Shown one piece after another: positions 8,903 to 17,393 of a stretch of 45,224 bases of DNA. This DNA comes from Gillisia sp. UBA3175 (GTDB lineage Bacteria; Bacteroidota; Bacteroidia; Flavobacteriales; Flavobacteriaceae). Where the stretch lies: positions 3,162-48,385 of the forward strand of contig DEXV01000005.1 of the NCBI GenBank assembly GCA_002364325.1, in the 5' to 3' direction. The position numbers were made by a program, and so were the translations under genes. The number at the start of each line of letters is the position of its first letter. Position 1 is the first letter of the stretch. The notes beneath the pieces were generated by a model, which worked only from the letters and a program-made list of their open reading frames with translations, did not search any database and was not told the DNA's origin.

Positions 8903-8977
8903 GGGCAATTAGCTCAGTTGGTTCAGAGCACCTCGTTTACACCGAGGGGGTCGGGGGTTCGAATCCCTCATTGCCCA
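8903..8977 (+). tRNA. tRNA-Val (UAC), copy 1
   Basis: The acceptor arms GGGCAAT (8903-8909) and ATTGCCC (8970-8976) pair fully. The anticodon stem CCTCG/CGAGG encloses the loop TTTACAC with anticodon TAC at 8938-8940. The T arm has GGTTCGAATCC. The discriminator is A8977, and CCA is not encoded. Confidence 0.97.
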
Positions 8978-8980
8978 CGA

Positions 8981-9008
8981 AAAAGCTTCCTTAAAAGGGA
9001 GCTTTTTT
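8981..9008 (+). terminator. Intrinsic terminator between the two tRNA-Val genes
   Basis: AAGCTTCC and GGGAGCTT form an eight-pair stem with a run of T after it. It begins four bases after the first tRNA. Confidence 0.8.
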
Positions 9009-9026
9009 AATAAAATTTTATTGTAA

Positions 9027-9681
<655 letters not shown>

Positions 9682-9858
9682 AAATTTTTATAAGCATTTA
9701 AAAGGAATTCGATTCCCACCTAAAATATAACTATGCTTATTGTTGTCATTAAAATTTATTATCTATAGCATTTAGAAATATCGGATACGAGAATATTTTT
9801 AACCTTAAAACAAAACGAATCCAAAAAAAGCTATTTTTAATATCCTTAACTCATAAAA

Positions 9859-10956
9859 ATGAAATCTATTTCAAGTTTTGCAATCATAATTTTACTTACA
9901 ATCTTTCCCTTTTCTTCAATTGCCCAAATAATGGATACCGGACCATTAGATGCTTATTGGAAATTAATTGAGCCATTAAAAAAAGGTGATTCTCTTTCTT
10001 CTAAAACATGGAATGATTTTCTCGCTATTGAAGCAAATCAAATCTACATCGAAAACCAAGGGTTTAATGCAGATTATATGGAAAGGTTTAGAAAAGCATT
10101 GGAATATGTATACATGCCAAAATATGATAGCCTTTTAAATTTGCGTTTAGCAGCAATTGAGAAAGATCCATCTTCCTATTGGCTTACATACAAAGTTTAT
10201 ATGTATAAAAAATATGAGAAGGAATTAAAGGAGTATGAAAAGCAGCTTTTAAATCCATCGTATATACCTACTATGTATACTCAAACATTTAAGTGGCTCC
10301 CAAAATATTTAAGGAAAAGAGATACTTCCATACATTTTTATGTTTTAGGTATTGAAAACGATGCGATAGCTGGGGGTGGGGTAATTATTGCAAGTTTATG
10401 GACACTTTATAATCAGGACAGAATAAATTTTGGTAGTACAGCAGCACACGAAATGCATCATAATTTAAGACAACCACTCAATTTTAAAAATATATCAGAA
10501 AGCGAAAAAGGATTAATGTATATATTAAATTCGGTATTAAATGAAGGTTCGGCTGATATGATTGATAAACCTGCAAATGTTTTGCTTGAGAATGAATTGC
10601 CAAGCGAGCTTCGATATAAAGATTTTTTATTATATCAAGCCGATAGCATTGTGAACGTGATTAATGAAGATATAATGACAATGGCAAAAACTCAAGGGAA
10701 AGACTATAAAAGTGAAAAAGAGTATCGCAACTTAGTTAGATGGACTAGCGGGCACTGTCCGGGATATTATATGGCAGATATTATAGTGAGAAATGGTTTT
10801 AAAAAAGAACTAATAAAAAACATTCAAAATCCGTTTTCATTTATTTATCTATATAATAAAGCAGCTAAAAGGGATATTAAAAAACCTTCCCAATTTTCTA
10901 GAATTTCGCTAGATTATATTAGATCACTCGAAATGAAATACTGGGGAAAGGTATGA
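9859..10956 (+). CDS. Predicted secreted zinc metallopeptidase (DUF5700-like)
   Basis: The 365-residue protein starts with a signal peptide (about residues 1-23, ending SSIAQ). It has the zinc motif HEMHH at residues 197-201 and a downstream NEGSADMIDKP (about 228-238) whose Glu229 could be the third ligand, as in gluzincin peptidases. I associate this pattern with the DUF5700 group of putative zinc peptidases in Bacteroidota; no substrate is known to me. The protein has no type A or B sorting domain, so it probably stays in the periplasm. It is a lone gene next to the tRNA/GIY-YIG region, with 177 bases of featureless AT-rich DNA upstream. This setting would fit an acquired accessory gene, but nothing in the sequence proves it. 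Confidence 0.7.
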   Translation: MKSISSFAIIILLTIFPFSSIAQIMDTGPLDAYWKLIEPLKKGDSLSSKTWNDFLAIEANQIYIENQGFNADYMERFRKALEYVYMPKYDSLLNLRLAAIEKDPSSYWLTYKVYMYKKYEKELKEYEKQLLNPSYIPTMYTQTFKWLPKYLRKRDTSIHFYVLGIENDAIAGGGVIIASLWTLYNQDRINFGSTAAHEMHHNLRQPLNFKNISESEKGLMYILNSVLNEGSADMIDKPANVLLENELPSELRYKDFLLYQADSIVNVINEDIMTMAKTQGKDYKSEKEYRNLVRWTSGHCPGYYMADIIVRNGFKKELIKNIQNPFSFIYLYNKAAKRDIKKPSQFSRISLDYIRSLEMKYWGKV

Positions 10957-11089
10957 AATCACTCAAGTTGTTTGAAAAATAGCGCATTAAAGTAAATCAC
11001 ATCATAAAGCACAAAAAATTTAGCTTTAGTTTAGTTGGCAGGAAACCGTTTGTTTTCTGATTTGCGTTTCATTTAAGGCACTAGTTAAA

Positions 11090-12400
11090 TTATACTTTTT
11101 TATCCAAAATTTCTTGGTGTTTAAAAAGTTCCAATACCCGCTCCAAAGCCATTCCTCTAGATCCTTTAATAAGTAAATAGGAATCTTTAATTGGAGCTGT
11201 TTCTACGTGAGGTTGTAAATCTGAAAATGATTCAAATTTCTTGATATTTTGGCCTTCAGTTTTGGTTTGATAAAAATTGCTTCCAACCAACCATGCCTCG
11301 CTTATTGTAGTGCTTTTAAGATATGCTGCAATGTGTTCATGTTCTTCTGAAGCACTATCACCTAATTCAAACATATCTCCAAGGATCACAAGTTTATTTG
11401 GGTGAGGATTATTTTTGAAACTTTCCAAAGCCGCCATCATACTTGTAGGGTTTGCATTATAAGCATCCATTAAAATGGAATTACTTCCCAGTTTAATTAT
11501 TTGAGATCGGTTATTGGTGGGTGAGTATTCTTGAATGGCTTTTTGAATGCTTTCCAGTGAAACTTTAAAGTATTCTCCTATACAAATTGCTGCAGCAATA
11601 TTTATGGCATTGTATCTTCCTGTAAGCTGACTTTTAATTATTTTATTCTTATAGGTTACTTCTGCCTTTTCGGAAGAGTTTAAATAGTCTATAGAAACAT
11701 TAGCTAGGTTATTATTGCCGAATGTATAATCGTTACTATAGTAAATTTGTTCTTTCTGGATAGGATCATCTATATTCAAAAATAAAAGTCCGCCGGTAGA
11801 TTTTAAAAAATCGTATAGTTCACTTTTTGCTTTAATAACTCCTTGAATACTTCCAAATCCTTCCAGGTGTGCTTTCCCAAAATTAGTGATATAACCAAAA
11901 TTAGGTTTAGCAATTTCACAAAGCTTGGCAATTTCTTTAGCATGGTTCGCGCCCATTTCTACAATTCCAAATTCTGTGCTTTTCTTCATTGAAAGAAGTG
12001 TAAGCGGTACTCCAATATGATTATTTAGATTTCCAACAGTGGCAACCGCGTTGAATTTTTTTCTAAGCACCGCATGAATTAATTCTTTACTGGTGGTTTT
12101 TCCATTACTACCAGTTATAGCTAAAATTGGGATGTTTAGGGATTCACGATGGAAGGTGCTTAAGTTTTGAAGGGTTTCCAAAACATCATTAACCAGAATA
12201 AAACGTTCATTTTGGCCGAAATGTTCCTCATCTATAACAACATAACTAGCTCCTTTTAAAAGAGCTTTATCTGCAAAAGTGTTTGCATTGTAATTATCTC
12301 CTTTTAAAGCAAAAAATAACTGATTGGTCTGAATTGCACGTGTATCTGTTGCAACTCCTGTGCTCTTAAGAAAAAGCTCATGTAAGGTGGCTATATTCAT
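11090..12400 (-). CDS. murF: UDP-N-acetylmuramoyl-tripeptide--D-alanyl-D-alanine ligase
   Basis: MurF adds D-Ala-D-Ala to the UDP-MurNAc-tripeptide, the last cytoplasmic step of peptidoglycan precursor synthesis. The 436-residue protein has the ATP-binding ITGSNGKTTSKE (about residues 95-106), the Mur motif MGANHAKEI, the segment NFGKAHLEGFGS, and a C-terminal DAYNANPTSM and GDMFELGD typical of MurF. The N-terminal STGVATDTRAIQTNQLFFALKG is the usual uracil-nucleotide domain. It lies downstream of gldJ on the same strand with 143 bases between, including an inverted repeat. Confidence 0.93.
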   Translation of the reverse strand: MNIATLHELFLKSTGVATDTRAIQTNQLFFALKGDNYNANTFADKALLKGASYVVIDEEHFGQNERFILVNDVLETLQNLSTFHRESLNIPILAITGSNGKTTSKELIHAVLRKKFNAVATVGNLNNHIGVPLTLLSMKKSTEFGIVEMGANHAKEIAKLCEIAKPNFGYITNFGKAHLEGFGSIQGVIKAKSELYDFLKSTGGLLFLNIDDPIQKEQIYYSNDYTFGNNNLANVSIDYLNSSEKAEVTYKNKIIKSQLTGRYNAINIAAAICIGEYFKVSLESIQKAIQEYSPTNNRSQIIKLGSNSILMDAYNANPTSMMAALESFKNNPHPNKLVILGDMFELGDSASEEHEHIAAYLKSTTISEAWLVGSNFYQTKTEGQNIKKFESFSDLQPHVETAPIKDSYLLIKGSRGMALERVLELFKHQEILDKKV

Positions 12401-12425
12401 CGCTTAAATATATTAAAAAAAGAAA

Positions 12426-12523
12426 CGGTTTAAAAAGTTGAGTTCCGTAATTGTGAAATATTTCCTAACAACTATTTGAAATGAAAATATTTTAATCAAA
12501 CGAAATGCAAACTTTTTAAACCG
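12426..12523. repeat. 14-bp perfect inverted repeat between gldJ and murF
   Basis: CGGTTTAAAAAGTT (12426-12439) and AACTTTTTAAACCG (12510-12523) are exact complements separated by 70 bases. There is no T run of terminator type. Confidence 0.7.
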
Positions 12524-12543
12524 CTTTAAGCTAAATGGATAAT

Positions 12544-14214
12544 TTATTTACTTCTTGCCGTTTTATTTTTATCTTTTGATTTAGAACCAACTCTTGACAT
12601 TGCATTTCTAAACCCTATATAATCTGTAGCCATATCTTGAGGAAAGTATCTTCTTTGAGAAGGATCTAACCAATATGCTCTATCTCTCCATGAACCCCCT
12701 TTATAAACTCTCACCTCATCACTAACCATAGTTGTTCTGCTGGTCTCGTCATATTTAGGCTTTACATTACCTAAACTGTCGGTAGAAGTGGCGAATTGTG
12801 GTGAATTATACATCCTTTTTGAAGGATTTGATATTTCATTAAAAGGCTCATAATATCTTGTTGAGCTTTTATCTCCATCACGGTAATTTCTATTGTCACT
12901 TTCGCTGAAGTTAGGTCTTAAATAAGTATCTGCATCATTAATTGGCACTTGAGCTATTTCTCCTGGTAAGGTACGAGCCATTATTTGACCATTGCTTAAG
13001 GTATCATAAACAATATCATTTGGAGTCACTATTTTAACGGTTCCATCATCATTAATCTCGTTTTTTGTGTATACGTTTCCTCTGTAGTAGTTAAAATCGT
13101 TAAACTCATCATCTACTATAGGTCTGTACACATCGGCTACCCATTCTGCAACGTTACCGGCCATATCATAAAGTCCGTAATCGTTCGCTTCATAAGATTT
13201 TACTTCTGCAGTTATATCTGCACCATCATCACTCCATCCTGCAATTCCTCCATAATCCCCATCGCCTTGTTTAAAGTTGGCTAATTGATCGCCTTGGCTT
13301 TTAACATCACCAGATCTTGTGTATTGCCCGTCCCATGGATATTTCTTTCTTCCACGGTAAACATTATAATTTCTTATTCCAACTAATCCTAATGCTGCAT
13401 ATTCCCATTCAGCTTCTGTAGGAAGTCTGTATTCTGGTAAAAGCACTCCATCTTTACGTTGCACATAGATGTTCTTTGCTGCACTACTATCTGATGCTGT
13501 TCCTAATTTATCTGCATTTTTACCACCACGAGTAATTTCATCATTACCTCCGTAAGTTTTGGTAGGAGCATTTAAATAAGTTTCAGTGTCAAAAGTTGTT
13601 CCTGCCTCCACATCGGTATATCTAGCTCCTTCTTTTGTATATCCTTCTTTTTCAAGTTGAAGCTCATTTACTCTATTTGTTCTCCATTTACTAAACTCGG
13701 TTGCCTGGATCCAGTTAACTCCAACTACAGGATAATTAGAGTAGGCCGGGTGACGTAAATAGTTAAATACCATGGTTTCGTTAAAACCTAAACGGTTTCT
13801 CCATACCAAGGTATCTGGTACAGCACCGGAGTAAATATTCTTATAATTTTCTTCAGTTGGAGGGAAGACATTTTTTAACCAATCTAAGTATTCCATATAC
13901 ATTATATTGGTTACTTCAGTCTCATCCATATAGAATGACTGAACGTGTTGCTGAGTTGGAGAATTGTTCCAATCATGCATCACATCATCTTGAACCCTAC
14001 CCATGGTAAAGGTTCCTCCTTCTACAAAAACAAGACCTGGACCAGTTGCCTGTTCCTTATAATCTGTTTTGTATTGGAATCCACCTTCCTTAGAATTAAT
14101 ATCCCATCCGGTAGCTCGTGAGTTGTTTTTGTAATCTTTTGAATTATTACAACTAAACAAACTAGCGCCTATGGCGATAGCAAATAGTGTTTTAAAGGCA
14201 ACGTTGGTCCTCAT
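12544..14214 (-). CDS. gldJ: Gliding motility lipoprotein GldJ
   Basis: GldJ is an outer-membrane-associated lipoprotein needed in Flavobacterium for gliding and for stability of the GldK-type T9SS ring. The 556-residue protein has a lipoprotein signal with Cys22 in LFSC and then a formylglycine-generating-enzyme-like (SUMF1) fold: FVEGGTFTMGR, FYMDETEVTN, NYPVVGVNWIQATEFSKW, YRLPTEAEWEYAA, DMAGNVAEWVADVYRP and VYKGGSWRDRAYWLDPSQRRY. The length and the internal insertions fit GldJ better than the related GldK. It is divergent from porV, consistent with a shared secretion and motility role. Confidence 0.9.
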   Translation of the reverse strand: MRTNVAFKTLFAIAIGASLFSCNNSKDYKNNSRATGWDINSKEGGFQYKTDYKEQATGPGLVFVEGGTFTMGRVQDDVMHDWNNSPTQQHVQSFYMDETEVTNIMYMEYLDWLKNVFPPTEENYKNIYSGAVPDTLVWRNRLGFNETMVFNYLRHPAYSNYPVVGVNWIQATEFSKWRTNRVNELQLEKEGYTKEGARYTDVEAGTTFDTETYLNAPTKTYGGNDEITRGGKNADKLGTASDSSAAKNIYVQRKDGVLLPEYRLPTEAEWEYAALGLVGIRNYNVYRGRKKYPWDGQYTRSGDVKSQGDQLANFKQGDGDYGGIAGWSDDGADITAEVKSYEANDYGLYDMAGNVAEWVADVYRPIVDDEFNDFNYYRGNVYTKNEINDDGTVKIVTPNDIVYDTLSNGQIMARTLPGEIAQVPINDADTYLRPNFSESDNRNYRDGDKSSTRYYEPFNEISNPSKRMYNSPQFATSTDSLGNVKPKYDETSRTTMVSDEVRVYKGGSWRDRAYWLDPSQRRYFPQDMATDYIGFRNAMSRVGSKSKDKNKTARSK

Positions 14215-14565
14215 ATTTTGTTCTATTTATGTAGTAATTTAGGCCTTGCAATATAGTAATTAACGAGAAAAGTACAAGTTTATTTTATCTTAATCAAAAT
14301 CAGCTAAACAGTTAATATTCTTAATGCTTACTGGCCTATGATATATCTATTTTCCAGACAAAAGTAACACTAAAAGTCTAGGTTTAAAATATTTTTAGTT
14401 AAGCTTGAATTAATCTATAGCTATTATGCAATATAAATTGAAAAATTAAGTTTTAATAGAATCGTTAAGTTTTTAATAATACTATTAAATTACAGTGCGA
14501 AATTGATAAGAGGAAGCGCTCTTTACAAGAATAAATATATATATTTGTTAAAGATTAATAATGTG
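14215..14565. other. Divergent intergenic region between gldJ and porV
   Basis: These 351 bases are AT-rich and hold no convincing coding frame or RNA gene. They must hold the promoters of both genes; on the plus strand I see TATATTTG at 14540-14547. In related genomes I know, porU lies next to porV here; I see no trace of it. Confidence 0.6.
14540..14547 (+). promoter_or_regulatory. -10 element TATATTTG of porV
   Basis: Exact TAnnTTTG match, 18 bases before the ATG at 14566. No TTG was found at the right distance upstream. Confidence 0.5.
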
Positions 14566-15723
14566 ATGAAAAAAATTACTGTTCTTTTTCTTGGATTTTC
14601 CCTGTTATCTTCTTCCTTAATATTTTCTCAGGAAGAACGCGATAGGGTTATTACAACAGCTGTGCCATTTTTGTTGATCTCTGCAGATGCGAGAGCTGCC
14701 GGTATGGGTGATCAGGGAGTTGCCACCTCGGCAGATGCCTTTTCCCAACAATGGAATCCTGCTAAATATGCATTTATAAATAATGAACAAGGAATTGGAG
14801 TTTCTTATACTCCCTACCTTAGTAATATAGTGAATGATATTTTTCTTGGGAACCTTACTTATTTTAATAGACTTGATGATCGTAGTGCTGTTGCGGCTAG
14901 TTTAAGATATTTTAGCCTTGGGTCTATTGAAACACAAGGAGGTTTTGAAGAGCAACCTCTAATATTAAGTCCGAACGAATTAACATTAGATATTTCTTAT
15001 GCCTTAAGATTAGCCGATAATTTCTCCATGGCAGTTGCGGGACGATATTTAAGGTCTGATCTAAAATTAGCAGTAAATAGCGAAGATGCTACTGCAGCAT
15101 CTACTTTTGGGGTAGACGTTGCTGCTTTTTATCAGAGTCAGAATATTGTATTCACTAATTTTGATGGTAGAGTTCGTGCCGGAGCTAATATTTCTAATAT
15201 TGGACCAAAAATTAAATATGATGAAGTTGGTCAGGAAAACTTTATTCCAACCAATTTAAAAGCAGGTGTAGGTTTCGACTTTATTTTTGATGCTTCAAAT
15301 AGATTAGGGACTTATTTAGAATTTAATAAATTATTAGTACCAACTCCTAAAGATTTCAACGGTGATGGTCAAATAGATCAAGAAGATGAACAAGAATATA
15401 ATAATATAGGTTCTATTTCTGGTATCTTTAAATCCTTTGGGGATGCTCCAGGAGGGTTTGGAGAAGAATTAAGAGAAGTAACCTGGGCTTTAGGTGCAGA
15501 GTATGTTTTTCAAGAGCAATTCTCTTTAAGATCTGGTTATTTTAACGAAAGCGACACCAAAGGATCTAGAAAATTTGTTGCCGTTGGAGCAGGCTTTAAG
15601 TACGCTCCGGTAGTAATAGATGTTTCTTATTTATTTTCAACTTCTAAAGTTGTTAGTCCACTGGAAGGGACCTTGCGTTTTGGATTGATCTTTCACTTTG
15701 GTGATGATTACGCCAATAATTAA
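14566..15723 (+). CDS. porV: Type IX secretion outer-membrane protein PorV
   Basis: PorV (LptO) is an outer-membrane barrel that shuttles cargo with type A sorting domains from the Sov/SprA translocon to the PorU sortase. The 385-residue protein has a signal peptide (about residues 1-21, ending IFSQ). The mature start has VPFLLISADARAAGMGDQGVATS, a clear PorV/LptO-like FadL-type beginning, followed by alternating beta strands, an Asp-rich loop DFNGDGQIDQEDEQ, and a C-terminal strand GTLRFGLIFHFG. An upstream in-frame TTG at 14503 was rejected because the signal peptide begins at ATG 14566. cdd and pdhA follow on the same strand. Confidence 0.9.
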   Translation: MKKITVLFLGFSLLSSSLIFSQEERDRVITTAVPFLLISADARAAGMGDQGVATSADAFSQQWNPAKYAFINNEQGIGVSYTPYLSNIVNDIFLGNLTYFNRLDDRSAVAASLRYFSLGSIETQGGFEEQPLILSPNELTLDISYALRLADNFSMAVAGRYLRSDLKLAVNSEDATAASTFGVDVAAFYQSQNIVFTNFDGRVRAGANISNIGPKIKYDEVGQENFIPTNLKAGVGFDFIFDASNRLGTYLEFNKLLVPTPKDFNGDGQIDQEDEQEYNNIGSISGIFKSFGDAPGGFGEELREVTWALGAEYVFQEQFSLRSGYFNESDTKGSRKFVAVGAGFKYAPVVIDVSYLFSTSKVVSPLEGTLRFGLIFHFGDDYANN

Positions 15724-15800
15724 AAGCGTACATTTCCGCGATTGTCACTCAGTTTATAAGTTATCTGTTTAGGCGATCAATAAAAATTCCCTTTAAATAA

Positions 15801-16283
15801 ATGAAGTCATTTACCATAACAACTACCATAGAACTTTTTGATTCTATGGATGAACTTCCTGCGGAAGTTAAAGAATTAATGCAAGCTGCTTTTGAAGCTA
15901 GGGATAATGCATACGCTCCTTATTCAAAATTCAATGTTGGTGCGGCCATGCTTTTGGATAATAATGAAGTTATCACTGGAAGTAATCAGGAAAATGCTTC
16001 GTATCCAAGTGGTTTATGTGCAGAGCGAACTGCTATTTATTATGCAGGCGCAAAATATCCGAATGCAGTAATTAAAAGAATTGCAATTTCTGCAACTTCT
16101 CAAAACCATGAAATTACTTCTCCTATTCCTCCCTGTGGAGCGTGTAGACAGGCAATTGCAGAGTATGAGAGCAAGCAGAATGAACCTATAGAAATCTACT
16201 TTATGGGTGAAAGCGGGAAAGTTGCAAAATCAAATTCCTTAAAAGAACTTTTACCTTTAGCGTTCGATAGATCTGTTCTATAA
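15801..16283 (+). CDS. cdd: Cytidine deaminase
   Basis: Cdd converts cytidine and deoxycytidine to uridine forms in pyrimidine salvage. The 160-residue protein has the zinc-site motifs CAERTAIYYA, with the catalytic Glu, and PPCGACRQ, with two Cys ligands, in the usual order of the small homotetrameric form. YAPYSKFNVGAAML near residue 38 is the substrate-side motif. It lies between porV and pdhA, as I recall from other Flavobacteriaceae, without an obvious functional link. Confidence 0.95.
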   Translation: MKSFTITTTIELFDSMDELPAEVKELMQAAFEARDNAYAPYSKFNVGAAMLLDNNEVITGSNQENASYPSGLCAERTAIYYAGAKYPNAVIKRIAISATSQNHEITSPIPPCGACRQAIAEYESKQNEPIEIYFMGESGKVAKSNSLKELLPLAFDRSVL

Positions 16284-16293
16284 CGTTTTCGTG

Positions 16294-16316
16294 GTTTTAT
16301 TGATAAAACTGTTTTT
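16294..16316 (+). terminator. Weak possible terminator after cdd
   Basis: GTTTTA-TTGA-TAAAAC followed by TGTTTTT. The stem is only six AT-rich pairs, so termination strength is doubtful. Confidence 0.35.
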
Positions 16317-16334
16317 CATTCTTATTGAAAATAG

Positions 16335-16385
16335 TATTTTTGTTATCTGCTTGGCAAAATCCACTGCCCGGCCTAAATATATTTG
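16335..16385 (+). promoter_or_regulatory. Two -10-like boxes before pdhA
   Basis: TATTTTTG (16335-16342) and TATATTTG (16378-16385) both match TAnnTTTG. The first would give a leader of about 40 bases; the second lies three bases before the ATG at 16389 and would imply a leaderless or near-leaderless message. Neither has a well-spaced TTG. Confidence 0.45.
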
Positions 16386-16388
16386 TAA

Positions 16389-17390
16389 ATGAAGAAAATT
16401 ACCAAAGCTACTTATCTGAAGTGGTACGAGGATATGCTTTTTTGGCGAAAATTTGAGGATAAACTAGCTCAAGTTTACATTCAACAAAAAGTAAGAGGGT
16501 TTTTGCACCTATATAATGGTCAGGAGGCAATTCTTGCCGGATCTTTGCATGCAATGGATCTTACTAAAGATAAAATGATCACGGCATATAGGAACCACGT
16601 TCAACCAATTGGGATGGGTGTAGATCCAAAACGGGTTATGGCAGAACTATATGGTAAAAAAACAGGTACTTCTCAAGGTTTGGGAGGTTCTATGCATATT
16701 TTCTCTAAAGAACACCGTTTTTATGGTGGACATGGAATCGTAGGAGGACAAATTCCTTTGGGAGCTGGACTGGCTTTTGCCGATAAATATTTTAAAAGAG
16801 ATGCGGTTACTTTAACTTTTATGGGAGATGGTGCGATGCGTCAAGGTTCTCTTCATGAAACTTTAACCATGGCGGTAAACTGGAATTTACCGGTTGTTTT
16901 CTGTGTAGAAAATAATGGGTATGCCATGGGAACCTCTGTTGCCAGAACTTCGAAGAATACAGAGATATGGAAAATGGGATTGGCATATGATATGCCGTGC
17001 GGTCCTGTAGATGCAATGAACCCTATTAAAGTGGCAGAAGCAATGGACGAGGCTATTACTAGAGCTCGTTCCGGAAAAGGACCAACTTTCTTAGAGCTTA
17101 AAACATATAGATATAGAGGTCATTCAATGAGTGATGCTCAAAAATATAGAACAAAGGACGAAGTTGCTGAGTATCAAAAAATAGATCCTATCACCCAAGT
17201 ATTAGATATTATAAAAGATAAAAAATACGCGACAGATAAAGAGATCAAAGAAATTGATAAGCGTGTGAAAGATCTGGTTAGTGAATGCGAGAAATTTGCG
17301 GAAGAGTCAGATTATCCAGACGCAAGCTTAATGTACGATGCAGTATATGAGCAAGAAGATTATCCTTTTTTATCACATAAAGTAGAATAA
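16389..17390 (+). CDS. pdhA: Pyruvate dehydrogenase E1 component, alpha subunit
   Basis: E1-alpha binds thiamine diphosphate and, with E1-beta, decarboxylates pyruvate and acetylates the lipoyl groups of E2. The 333-residue protein begins with the family's typical YLKWYEDMLFWRKFEDKLAQ. It has GFLHLYNGQEA, GGSMHIFS, the ThDP/Mg motif GDGAMRQGSLHE ... ENNGYAMGT, and TYRYRGHSMSD in the phosphorylation-loop region. pdhC follows after three bases. No E1-beta gene is adjacent, so it must be elsewhere in the genome, which is usual for this family. Confidence 0.95.
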   Translation: MKKITKATYLKWYEDMLFWRKFEDKLAQVYIQQKVRGFLHLYNGQEAILAGSLHAMDLTKDKMITAYRNHVQPIGMGVDPKRVMAELYGKKTGTSQGLGGSMHIFSKEHRFYGGHGIVGGQIPLGAGLAFADKYFKRDAVTLTFMGDGAMRQGSLHETLTMAVNWNLPVVFCVENNGYAMGTSVARTSKNTEIWKMGLAYDMPCGPVDAMNPIKVAEAMDEAITRARSGKGPTFLELKTYRYRGHSMSDAQKYRTKDEVAEYQKIDPITQVLDIIKDKKYATDKEIKEIDKRVKDLVSECEKFAEESDYPDASLMYDAVYEQEDYPFLSHKVE

Positions 17391-17393
17391 GTT

